From CAZKHG01 sp964552655 (lineage in GTDB: Bacteria > Bacteroidota > Bacteroidia > Bacteroidales > Tenuifilaceae), in the NCBI GenBank assembly GCA_964552655.1, contig CAZKHG010000023.1, forward strand, positions 1 to 48,316: a stretch of 48,316 nucleotides of DNA. The letters are read 5' to 3'. The notes beneath the pieces were generated by a model, which had not been told where the DNA came from, made no database searches, and worked only from the letters and a program-made list of their open reading frames with translations. A program made the position numbers and the translations under genes. Below are positions 16,686-24,904 of this stretch, piece after piece. Within the stretch, counting starts at the first letter, position 1. Every line of letters begins with the position of its first letter.

Positions 16686-17759
16686 ATGGAAAAAATTAAA
16701 GCAAAACTGGTTTTGAAAGATGGCAGCGAATACACTGGGTATTCTTTTGGATTTCATGGCAGCTCAGCTGGTGAAGCGGTATTTAACACCGCAATGAATG
16801 GTTACCCGGAGAGTTTGACTGATCCATCATACCGAGGCCAAATACTTATCGCTACTTATCCGTTAATTGGCAACTACGGTGTACCTGATAGCATCAGCGA
16901 TGGAAATGTCCTTCGATACTGGGAGTCAGAAAGAATTCATATTAGCGGGTTAATTGTAACCGAATATAGTGAAAGTTATAGCCATTGGAATGCCAGCAAA
17001 AGTCTTTCAGATTGGTTGATTGAACATAAAGTTCCGGCAATCTCAGGTCTTGACACAAGAGCGCTGACAAAAAAAATACGCGAACATGGATGTATGCTAG
17101 GTAAAATCGTAATCGATAATGATGTCGATTGGATCGATCCAAATGAGGATGATCTGGTTGGTCAGGTTTCAATCAAACACAAAACAACATACGGCGAAGG
17201 AAAACACAAGATTATTCTGGTTGATTGCGGGGTTAAAAACAATATAATAAGATGTTTGCTCAACAGAGATACAACAGTGATAAGAGTTCCTTACGATTAT
17301 GATTTTACGAATGAGGATTATGATGGGCTTTTCATATCCAACGGTCCGGGTGACCCGAAAATGAATTCTAAAACAATTGAACACCTAAAAAAGGCAATGC
17401 AAATAGATAAACCCATAATGGGTATTTGCCTCGGGAATCAGCTTTTAGGGTTAGCAGCAGGGGCTGATACATACAAATTGCCCTACGGGCATCGAGGCCA
17501 TAATCAACCTGTGATATTGAAAGGAACAAACAGGTGCTTTATTACATCACAAAACCATGGCTATGCAATTGACACTAAAACATTACCAGATGAGTGGGAA
17601 ATTCTTTTTGAAAATGCGAATGACGGAACTTGCGAAGGGATAAAACATAAGACAAAACCAATTTTTGCTGCACAATTTCACCCCGAAGCATCAGGTGGGC
17701 CAAATGATACCGAGTTTTTGTTTGATGATTTTATTGAATTGATAAAGAAATATGAATAA
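16686..17759 (+). CDS. carA: Carbamoyl-phosphate synthase, glutamine-hydrolysing small subunit
   Basis: A 357-residue subunit that hydrolyses glutamine and passes ammonia to CarB for carbamoyl phosphate, the precursor of pyrimidines and arginine. The start at 16686 is chosen because MEKIKAKLVLKDGSEYTG fits the CarA N-terminus; the reading can extend to 16641 but that would run through a hairpin. The class I glutaminase nucleophile is C248 in GICLGN, and the QFHPEA motif supplies the His/Glu. The residue after LG is N where many homologues have H. The segment DCGVKNNIIRCL and the RGHNQP motif resemble animal CAD more than E. coli CarA. It lies 48 bases before carB. Confidence 0.97.
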   Translation: MEKIKAKLVLKDGSEYTGYSFGFHGSSAGEAVFNTAMNGYPESLTDPSYRGQILIATYPLIGNYGVPDSISDGNVLRYWESERIHISGLIVTEYSESYSHWNASKSLSDWLIEHKVPAISGLDTRALTKKIREHGCMLGKIVIDNDVDWIDPNEDDLVGQVSIKHKTTYGEGKHKIILVDCGVKNNIIRCLLNRDTTVIRVPYDYDFTNEDYDGLFISNGPGDPKMNSKTIEHLKKAMQIDKPIMGICLGNQLLGLAAGADTYKLPYGHRGHNQPVILKGTNRCFITSQNHGYAIDTKTLPDEWEILFENANDGTCEGIKHKTKPIFAAQFHPEASGGPNDTEFLFDDFIELIKKYE

Positions 17760-17807
17760 TAAATTTTAAACACAGAATCTCAGAGACACAGAGTTAATAT
17801 TAATTCT

Positions 17808-20800
17808 ATGAAAAACCAATATAAAAAAGTATTAGTGCTTGGTTCAGGTGCGCTAAAGATAGGAGAAGCAGGTGAATTCGATTACAGCGGATCTCAAGCG
17901 TTAAAAGCGCTAAAAGAGGAAGGGATAGTTACAATCCTGATCAATCCAAATATTGCTACCGTGCAAACAAGCAAAGGAATTGCCGATAAGGTTTATTTCC
18001 TGCCGGTTACTCCGTATTTTGTTGAGAAGGTAATTGAAAAAGAACATCCCGATGGAATCTACCTTTCTTTTGGGGGTCAAACAGCATTGAACTGCGGAAC
18101 TCAACTATACAAGAGCGGAGTGTTAGCAAAACACAATATTCAGGTACTTGGCACTCCTGTTGAAACCATTATAAATACAGAGGATCGTGAACTTTTTGCA
18201 AATAAATTATTTGAAATTGATGTTAAAACCCCAAAGAGTATTGCCGTTGAAAGCGTTGACAAAGCCCTTGAAGCAGCAAGAACTATCGGATTCCCATTAA
18301 TAATTAGAGCCGCCTTTACCTTGGGTGGACAAGGAAGTGGATTCTGCTCGAATGAAGAGGAATTGAGAGTTCTTGCAACAAATGCATTCTCATATTCGCC
18401 ACAAATCCTAGTGGAAGAATCCTTGAAAGGTTGGAAAGAGGTTGAATATGAAGTTGTACGTGATAGGTTTGATAACTGTATCACAGTTTGTAATATGGAA
18501 AACTTCGATCCACTAGGAATCCATACTGGTGAAAGTATAGTTGTTGCTCCATCACAAACTCTCACTAACTCCGAATACCATAAACTACGTGCATTGTCAA
18601 TAAAAATTATAAGACACTTAGGTGTTGTTGGGGAGTGTAACGTTCAGTATGCACTTGATACAAATAGCGAGGATTACAGAGTGATTGAGGTAAATGCTCG
18701 TTTGTCGCGTTCATCTGCCTTGGCGTCAAAAGCAACCGGTTATCCTTTGGCATTTGTAGCGGCCAAACTTGGTCTGGGTTATGGATTACATCAGCTTAAA
18801 AATTCCGTAACACAAACAACCACAGCCTGCTTTGAGCCAGCACTGGATTATATTGTTGTAAAAATTCCTCGCTGGGATTTAAATAAGTTTCATGGAGTAA
18901 CGCGTGAAATTGGTTCATCCATGAAAAGTGTTGGAGAGGTAATGGCGATTGGTAGAACCTTTGAAGAGGCAATCCAAAAAGGGCTAAGAATGATTGGACA
19001 GGGAATGCATGGATTAGTTGGAAACCCAAAGCTAAGTTTTTCAAATCTTGAAGAATCTCTCTTCCACCCTACCGATCAACGTATTTTTGCCATTGCTGAA
19101 GCCATGGACAAGGGCTGGACAATTGATAAAATCCATGACCTAACAAAAATTGATACCTGGTTTCTGGAAAAGATGTTCAATATTCTATCGATAAAAAACA
19201 AGATTGAATCGTTTAAATCAATTGTAGAAATTGACGCGGAAACTTTACTGGAAATAAAAAAGAAAGGTTTTTCTGATTTCCAGATTGCCCGGCTAATCTA
19301 TAATCCCGAACCTAAAGAGATTGAAGTATATCAACAAAAAGTCAGGAATCACAGAAAAAAATTAGGTATTATTCCGGTTGTTAAACAGATAGATACTCTT
19401 GCGGCAGAATATCCATCAGAAACAGCATACTTATATATCACTTACCATGGAATTGAGAATGATGTAACAAAGAACAGTAAGGGTAAAACTGTTATTGTTT
19501 TAGGATCGGGGGCATACCGAATTGGAAGTTCGGTTGAGTTTGACTGGTGCACTGTGAGTGCTGTTAATGAGATCAGAAAACTTGGTTACAAATCGGTTAT
19601 GATCAACTACAACCCTGAGACAGTAAGCACAGATTACGATATGTGTGATCGTCTTTACTTTGATGAGCTTACTTTTGAGCGAGTTCTTGATATAGTTGAT
19701 ATGGAAGATCCACTTGGTGTAATCGTATCAGTTGGTGGTCAAATTCCGAATAATCTTGCTATGCGATTACACCAAGCGGGTGTTAAAATCCTTGGCACAT
19801 CGCCCGATTCGATTGATAAAGCAGAGGATCGACAGAAGTTTTCCGAAATGCTTGATCTATTAAAAATTGATCAACCACGCTGGAAGCAGCTTTCTACCTT
19901 CGAAGAAGTTGAGCATTTTGTAGATGAGGTTGGCTATCCAGTTCTTATTCGTCCATCGTACGTTTTATCAGGTTCTGCAATGAACGTGGTTTCTAACTCT
20001 GATGAATTAAGTGACTACTTAATGTTAGCTGCAAATGTTTCCAAAACCCATCCTGTTGTAGTTAGCGAGTTTATTGAAGGAGCCAAAGAGATTGAATACG
20101 ATGCTGTGGCAAACAATGGAGAAATAATGTTCGATGCAATTTCAGAGCATGTAGAATTCGCTGGAGTTCATTCCGGAGATGCAACGCTGGTCTTCCCTCC
20201 ACAAAAACTTTATTTCGAAACTATCAGAAGGATAAGAAGAATAGCTCGAGATATTTCGAGAGAACTTAGAATTACAGGGCCCTTCAACATGCAATTGTTG
20301 GCCAAAAACAACGATATCAAGGTTATAGAATGCAACCTTAGGGCAAGTCGTAGCTTCCCGTTTGTTTCAAAAGTGCTGGATTACAATTTTATCGAAGCAG
20401 CAATGGGGTATATGCTTGGTAGAATCCCTAATTCTCTCCCACTTTCGATGTTTGAGATTGATCATGTTGGAATAAAAGCATCACAATTTTCGTTTAGCCG
20501 GTTAACCAAAGCCGATCCGATTTTGGGTGTGGAAATGGCATCAACCGGAGAGGTTGGCTGTCTTGGCGTTGATTTTGACGATGCGATGATAAAAGCGATG
20601 CTTTCTGTTGGTTATAGAATTCCGCAAAAGAGTATTTTAGTCTCATCCGGTCCGTTGCGATCAAAGATCGCGTTGGTAGAACCATTACTAATGTTGCAGG
20701 AACAGAATTTCACTATTTATGCTACAAAAGGAACTGCAAAGTTTTTGAAGGAGAATGGGATAAATGCAATCCCCGTTGCTTGGCCTGATGAGAGTGATAC

Positions 20801-21029
20801 ACCAAATAGTATCGAGCTAATCAAAAACCGACAGGTTGAAATGGTAGTGAATGTTCCGAAAAACCTATCAAGAAAAGAACTTGATAATGATTATTCAATT
20901 CGCAGAACTGCGATTGATTATAATATTCCATTGATCACAAATGCTAGACTTGCAGCAGCATTTTTAACAGCCATTAGCAACAAGAAGATTGAAGATCTTG
21001 AAATAGTAAGTTGGGGGGAGTATTTTTAG
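17808..21029 (+). CDS. carB: Carbamoyl-phosphate synthase large subunit, eukaryote-like type
   Basis: A 1073-residue enzyme of full length with two homologous ATP-grasp halves and a C-terminal MGS-like allosteric domain (from about residue 935). The first half opens with GSGALKIGEAGEFDYSGSQA and the second with LGSGAYRIGSSVEFDWC. Both are the forms seen in human CAD and CPS1, whereas E. coli CarB has [20 protein letters not shown]. Each half phosphorylates an intermediate (bicarbonate, then carbamate). It is co-transcribed with carA. The 48-base gap contains short CAGAGACACAGAG-like repeats (17771-17793) of no known role. Confidence 0.97.
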   Translation: MKNQYKKVLVLGSGALKIGEAGEFDYSGSQALKALKEEGIVTILINPNIATVQTSKGIADKVYFLPVTPYFVEKVIEKEHPDGIYLSFGGQTALNCGTQLYKSGVLAKHNIQVLGTPVETIINTEDRELFANKLFEIDVKTPKSIAVESVDKALEAARTIGFPLIIRAAFTLGGQGSGFCSNEEELRVLATNAFSYSPQILVEESLKGWKEVEYEVVRDRFDNCITVCNMENFDPLGIHTGESIVVAPSQTLTNSEYHKLRALSIKIIRHLGVVGECNVQYALDTNSEDYRVIEVNARLSRSSALASKATGYPLAFVAAKLGLGYGLHQLKNSVTQTTTACFEPALDYIVVKIPRWDLNKFHGVTREIGSSMKSVGEVMAIGRTFEEAIQKGLRMIGQGMHGLVGNPKLSFSNLEESLFHPTDQRIFAIAEAMDKGWTIDKIHDLTKIDTWFLEKMFNILSIKNKIESFKSIVEIDAETLLEIKKKGFSDFQIARLIYNPEPKEIEVYQQKVRNHRKKLGIIPVVKQIDTLAAEYPSETAYLYITYHGIENDVTKNSKGKTVIVLGSGAYRIGSSVEFDWCTVSAVNEIRKLGYKSVMINYNPETVSTDYDMCDRLYFDELTFERVLDIVDMEDPLGVIVSVGGQIPNNLAMRLHQAGVKILGTSPDSIDKAEDRQKFSEMLDLLKIDQPRWKQLSTFEEVEHFVDEVGYPVLIRPSYVLSGSAMNVVSNSDELSDYLMLAANVSKTHPVVVSEFIEGAKEIEYDAVANNGEIMFDAISEHVEFAGVHSGDATLVFPPQKLYFETIRRIRRIARDISRELRITGPFNMQLLAKNNDIKVIECNLRASRSFPFVSKVLDYNFIEAAMGYMLGRIPNSLPLSMFEIDHVGIKASQFSFSRLTKADPILGVEMASTGEVGCLGVDFDDAMIKAMLSVGYRIPQKSILVSSGPLRSKIALVEPLLMLQEQNFTIYATKGTAKFLKENGINAIPVAWPDESDTPNSIELIKNRQVEMVVNVPKNLSRKELDNDYSIRRTAIDYNIPLITNARLAAAFLTAISNKKIEDLEIVSWGEYF

Positions 21030-21060
21030 AATTAAAAATGAAGAATGTAAAATGAAAAAA

Positions 21061-21095
21061 TCAGAAGTCAGAAGCCAGTAGTCAGTAGTTAGTAG
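21061..21095. repeat. Degenerate 7-bp tandem repeat, five units
   Basis: Five heptamers follow each other: TCAGAAG twice, CCAGTAG, TCAGTAG and TTAGTAG. They lie between carB and the AAA ATPase gene. The preceding 21030-21060 stretch is A-rich low-complexity sequence. Confidence 0.85.
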
Positions 21096-21134
21096 AAAGA
21101 AACCTGTGGCAAGGATTAAGAACTCCTTTAAATA

Positions 21135-21165
21135 TTTGGCTTTTAGAAATATCTATGTATATTTG
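21135..21165 (+). promoter_or_regulatory. Bacteroidota-type promoter of the DUF4143 ATPase gene
   Basis: TTTG (21135-21138), a spacer of exactly 19 bases and TATATTTG (21158-21165) match the -33 (TTTG) and -7 (TAnnTTTG) consensus. The transcript should start near 21172, about 18 bases before the ATG at 21190. This is the best promoter match in the window. Confidence 0.7.
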
Positions 21166-21189
21166 CAGTACCATTGCAATTTTACATAA

Positions 21190-22395
21190 ATGTATATTAA
21201 ACGATTGATAGAAAGCGTATTGGATAAGAATCTAAAATTCTTTCCCGCAATCTCAATTACTGGTCCAAGGCAGACAGGTAAAACCACACTACTAAAAGAA
21301 AAGTATGGGAAAGAGTATAGCTATGTGAGTTTTGATGATCCATTTAACAGGGAATTGGCCCTTAATGATCCTAATCTATTGATTCAGTCAAGATCTGATA
21401 AAATTATTTTCGATGAAATTCAATATGTGCCTACACTATTACCCTATATCAAAATAAAAATAGATGAAAATCCAGCATTAAAGGGAAGATATATATTAAC
21501 AGGTTCAGAGCAATTTAGCCTAATAAAAGGATTATCAGAAACTCTAGCAGGCAGAATAGCAATTTTCAATCTTCTCCCATTTTCATTTAAGGAAATAATA
21601 AACTACACCGTTGAAAATAGAAAAACACTAGATTATTTTCTGACGGCAAGTTTACGAGGTTTGTATCCAGGTGTTGTAGTAAACAAAGGTATCGATATCA
21701 ACCTATGGTATTCTTCTTATTTACAAACATACTTAGAACGCGATATCCATGGACTTTATAATATTGGAAATTTGCGAGATTTTACTCAGTTCATTAAGAT
21801 AATAGCCAGTCGTTGTGGTCAACTACTAAATATGAGCACCATTTCTAGAGATATTGGAGTAAGTGTAAATACAATTAAAAATTGGATTTCAGCATTAGAA
21901 GCGAGCAGAGTTATTTACCTGCTTAAACCTTACTATAAAAACCTCGGCAAAAGGATAACGCAAAGTCCAAAAATCTATTTCACTGATACTGCAATGGTTT
22001 GTTATTTAACAGGTATTCAAACCAAAGAGCACATGCTAAATTCACCTTTGTCTGGGGCACTATTTGAGAATTTAGTTATAAGTGAAACATTAAAAATGTT
22101 TTACAACAAGGCAATTAATCCAAACCTATACTATTTAAGGACAAGCAACAATCTTGAAATCGATTTGCTGATAGAGATTGATAATCAAATCAAGGCTTAT
22201 GAAATAAAACTCTCACAAACACCAACTCTAGTAATGGCAAAATGGCTAAACCAGGCTTCACTTCTCTTTAAAGATTTGAATATAGTTGAAAAAAACATTG
22301 TTTGTTTAAAAGACGGTGAGGCACAAATAACCAATGATATAAAAGCACTTGGACTTGAAGAATATTTAGACCACTTAGAAAAATCTGGACAGTAA
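21190..22395 (+). CDS. ATP-binding protein, AAA + DUF4143
   Basis: A 401-residue protein with an N-terminal AAA-type P-loop domain (Walker A GPRQTGKTT at 25-33, Walker B-like KIIFDEIQYVP at about 75-85, sensor-1-like ILTGSEQF) and a C-terminal DUF4143 domain. The latter has a helix-turn-helix-like middle (MSTISRDIGVSVNTIKNWISALE) and a late SNNLEIDLLIE segment that resembles a degenerate restriction-endonuclease-like fold. The family is very widespread in Bacteroidota and archaea, often in many copies and in strain-variable places, with no proven function. It has its own strong promoter, and the flanking short repeats suggest an accessory gene. Confidence 0.93.
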   Translation: MYIKRLIESVLDKNLKFFPAISITGPRQTGKTTLLKEKYGKEYSYVSFDDPFNRELALNDPNLLIQSRSDKIIFDEIQYVPTLLPYIKIKIDENPALKGRYILTGSEQFSLIKGLSETLAGRIAIFNLLPFSFKEIINYTVENRKTLDYFLTASLRGLYPGVVVNKGIDINLWYSSYLQTYLERDIHGLYNIGNLRDFTQFIKIIASRCGQLLNMSTISRDIGVSVNTIKNWISALEASRVIYLLKPYYKNLGKRITQSPKIYFTDTAMVCYLTGIQTKEHMLNSPLSGALFENLVISETLKMFYNKAINPNLYYLRTSNNLEIDLLIEIDNQIKAYEIKLSQTPTLVMAKWLNQASLLFKDLNIVEKNIVCLKDGEAQITNDIKALGLEEYLDHLEKSGQ

Positions 22396-22409
22396 AATAA
22401 GTATAAAAA

Positions 22410-22442
22410 AGCGATCCGGTCTTTTTGAATGATCGGATCGCT
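22410..22442 (-). terminator. Terminator of the TPR protein gene
   Basis: AGCGATCCGGTC (22410-22421) pairs with GATCGGATCGCT (22431-22442) over 12 positions with one G-T pair. On the minus strand the stem is followed by a run of T's (22410-22405). It lies between two convergent genes. Confidence 0.8.
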
Positions 22443-22448
22443 CAGGCA

Positions 22449-23396
22449 TTATTTAGAAACCCTCTCCAACCCTTCCTTGGCCTCCCTAAGCGATGCATCC
22501 TGTTTTAGAGCTTCTTCATAAAGTTTTTTGGCTTCAGCTTTTTTCCCTCTTTTCTCCTGAATTTGAGCAAGGCGCATTTTTGCTCCTGCGTGGGAAGGTT
22601 CATTCTGCTTAGGTTGATAAGTAAGATACTTTTTTAAACACTCCTCACCTCGTTCAGGCTTTTTCCCGGAAAGAGCACTAATTTTTCCTATTTGATACAA
22701 TGATAAATAATCATTGGGGTTTTTCTTAACTTCCTTTTCGAACAAATCGAATGCTTTGTCCCATTCTTGCTGGCTTATATAGAATGATCCAAATGCAAAC
22801 CTGTAAGTTGAGTCTATTTTATACATTTCAATAAATTCCTTTTCGGCATCAGCATATTTTTTCTCGTATATAAAAATATTACCCATTTGCATATGACCAA
22901 CTGCTGGTTTAAGCCCCAGAAGCTGCTTAGCCATCTCCTTGGCTTTATCAATGCTGCCTCCCATAAAACCGGGTGCACGCATATAAAATTGGATGAGCGA
23001 TTGACGTGGTTCAATTAATTTGGGGTCCAGCTCAATTGCCCTCTCCCACTCACTTTTCATTTTTGATGCCAACAAACCTTGCCGTAATGGGTTAGCGGAT
23101 TGGGCAATACCGCCGTATGCATCACCCAAACCTGAATGATATAGTGCAACTTTACCATTCGCTTCTACTGCATTTTCATAGTAATCGGCGGCATCCTCAA
23201 ACTTTTGTTCAATCATAGCAATTCTGCCAAGGAAATATTGTGCAACATCATATTTATTATCCTTTTCATCAATCTTGATCAAAATGATCTTAGCATCAGA
23301 GTATTTATTTTCTTCAAATAGCTTGATGGCTTTGTCTAGACTGGTTTGAGAAAATACCTGAAAGGGAATAAATAAAATTAATAGAAATCGTATCAT
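22449..23396 (-). CDS. Exported tetratricopeptide-repeat protein
   Basis: A 315-residue protein with signal peptide MIRFLLILFIPFQVFSQ followed by TPR-like helical pairs along its whole length: KAIKLFEENKYSDAK, EDAADYYENAVEANGK, WERAIELDPKLIEPR, KAFDLFEKEVKKNPND and KKLYEEALKQDASLREA. TPR superhelices are protein-protein scaffolds; the partner is unknown. It is predicted to be periplasmic. It lies 111 bases after the acyltransferase gene on the same strand and ends in its own terminator. Nothing links it clearly to the glucan locus. Confidence 0.93.
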   Translation of the reverse strand: MIRFLLILFIPFQVFSQTSLDKAIKLFEENKYSDAKIILIKIDEKDNKYDVAQYFLGRIAMIEQKFEDAADYYENAVEANGKVALYHSGLGDAYGGIAQSANPLRQGLLASKMKSEWERAIELDPKLIEPRQSLIQFYMRAPGFMGGSIDKAKEMAKQLLGLKPAVGHMQMGNIFIYEKKYADAEKEFIEMYKIDSTYRFAFGSFYISQQEWDKAFDLFEKEVKKNPNDYLSLYQIGKISALSGKKPERGEECLKKYLTYQPKQNEPSHAGAKMRLAQIQEKRGKKAEAKKLYEEALKQDASLREAKEGLERVSK

Positions 23397-23507
23397 AATA
23401 TTTTTAATAAAATTTTGTGGGTCTTTTCAAAAAGGAAGCAAGATATGGTATTTAAAGATTTGTAAATTCTTTAAACAATTAAATAACCTTAAAATGGTTG
23501 GACCGAA

Positions 23508-24611
23508 TTACACTTTAAAGAATATCTTTTTACGATAAAGGAAGTATAAAACCAACCACCCAGTCAGCGTGAATGTTATGGAATGGATTACTGGTTGGGC
23601 ATTCTGAGAGAACAGACTCACAACGCCTGAGAATATTGAATCATTCAAAACGCCAAATCCTCCAAAAACTGATTGACTTAAATAGATAAATATTGAGTTC
23701 ATACCAATAACAACAAACGGGAATGCCCATTTGGTAAATCCCCGCACATCAATTATTAGATAGAATATTGAAAGGAAAATCAAGCTCATTCCACCAGCAC
23801 AAAGTACAAACGAGCTAGTCCACATCTTCTTATTTATTGGGAAAACGGTATCCCAAAGAATCGATACTAATACCAGCAAAATACCGGCACCAAGTATAAA
23901 TATCCATTTTCGATATTTGGAGAATTTTAATGTTTCATCCTGCAAAAAATAGCCAGTAAATGCGCCTAGGAGAGCTGTTGAAATTGCTGGAATAGTTGAA
24001 AGGATTCCTTCAGGATCCATAACGCCATCATACAATCTTCCTGGGAGTAAAATTCTATCAATGTATGCTGACAAATTACCCTCAAGTGTTAGCACACCAG
24101 CACCGAATCCTGGAACCGGAATCAGCATCATAATTGCCCAATAAAATAGCAAAAACCCAAAGAACCAGGCAATCTGGCCTTTACGATTGAAATGCAGAAC
24201 AATTAATGATGCGAAAAACCAGCCTAACCCAATACGGGCTAAAACACTAGCAAAACGAATTGGCCATTCGAAGTTCAAGCCGCCATTGTAAATTATTCCC
24301 AATCCGATTAAAATTAAAGCACGTTGAATTAAGTGGATATGAATCTCCCGATTACTTTGTCCTTGTTCTTTTCTCTTTTGAATTGAGAATGGTAATGAAA
24401 CACCGGCAAGGAACAGGAATAACGGGAAAATCATATCGTAAAAATGGAAACCATTCCACTCAACATGCTGCAGCTGAGTATGCATCCATTCAAAAACTGG
24501 CCAACCGGTATATTTTGCGATGGTTTCAACGATTATCTCGCCTCCGCAAATCCAGAACATGTCGAAGCCACGGAGGGCATCAATTGATTTAAGTCGTTCT
24601 GATTTAATCAT
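23508..24611 (-). CDS. Membrane acyltransferase, DUF5009/HGSNAT-like
   Basis: A 367-residue integral membrane protein with about ten hydrophobic helices. The N-terminus ERLKSIDALRGFDMFWICGGE carries the D-x-LRG signature of the heparan-alpha-glucosaminide N-acetyltransferase/DUF5009 group, and YDMIFPLFLFLAGVSLPFSI is a conserved second segment. Human HGSNAT acetylates terminal glucosamine across a membrane. Bacterial members often lie beside sugar-use genes and are thought to act on amino sugars or sugars. It sits next to susC, divergently, so it may belong to the locus. A TAATTTTG -7-like element (24699-24692) is its only promoter hint. Confidence 0.9.
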   Translation of the reverse strand: MIKSERLKSIDALRGFDMFWICGGEIIVETIAKYTGWPVFEWMHTQLQHVEWNGFHFYDMIFPLFLFLAGVSLPFSIQKRKEQGQSNREIHIHLIQRALILIGLGIIYNGGLNFEWPIRFASVLARIGLGWFFASLIVLHFNRKGQIAWFFGFLLFYWAIMMLIPVPGFGAGVLTLEGNLSAYIDRILLPGRLYDGVMDPEGILSTIPAISTALLGAFTGYFLQDETLKFSKYRKWIFILGAGILLVLVSILWDTVFPINKKMWTSSFVLCAGGMSLIFLSIFYLIIDVRGFTKWAFPFVVIGMNSIFIYLSQSVFGGFGVLNDSIFSGVVSLFSQNAQPVIHSITFTLTGWLVLYFLYRKKIFFKV

Positions 24612-24904
24612 AGGTTATGCTTATAATTATAAGTTGGGTAAAATTATCTGTAAAAAATTTAATGTTTATGATAATTAAGTTGTGAAAGTAACAAAATTAA
24701 ATTAATCTCTATTATTTTATCAGACAATATGTTATGATATTTTTAAAAAAAGTTGTTGTGGGTTTGTTGTAGCTTACAACATGAAATTATGCCAAGTGAG
24801 CAAGTAGAGATGTGGACAAAAAAACCACATCTCCAGATACGTGTTGTAACTTCCGCACACGATTTAAATAACCCTTTTAAACTTAACTTTAAATTCTAAC
24901 CTAC
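24612..24904. promoter_or_regulatory. susC leader with two dyads
   Basis: The divergent region before susC has no full TAnnTTTG promoter facing susC. It contains GTTGTA-GCT-TACAAC (24766-24780), a further half site GTTGTAAC (24843-24850), and a perfect 9-bp inverted repeat GAGATGTGG / CCACATCTC (24807-24815 and 24825-24833) around a 9-base A-rich loop. No T-run follows the hairpin on the plus strand, so it is not a terminator for susC. It may be an operator or an mRNA leader structure. The right arm overlaps AAAACCACATC (24821-24831), which recurs upstream of the GH5 gene. Confidence 0.5.

Noticed and set aside
17771..17793. CAGAGACACAGAG-like short repeats in the carA-carB gap
   Set aside because: Low-complexity sequence between co-transcribed genes, with no hairpin or motif to suggest a function.
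8831..24860. Shared TCCGCACAC in the efflux palindrome (8831-8839) and susC leader (24852-24860)
   Set aside because: Nine bases, not part of a dyad at the second place, and the two loci have different regulator types, so chance is the simpler explanation.
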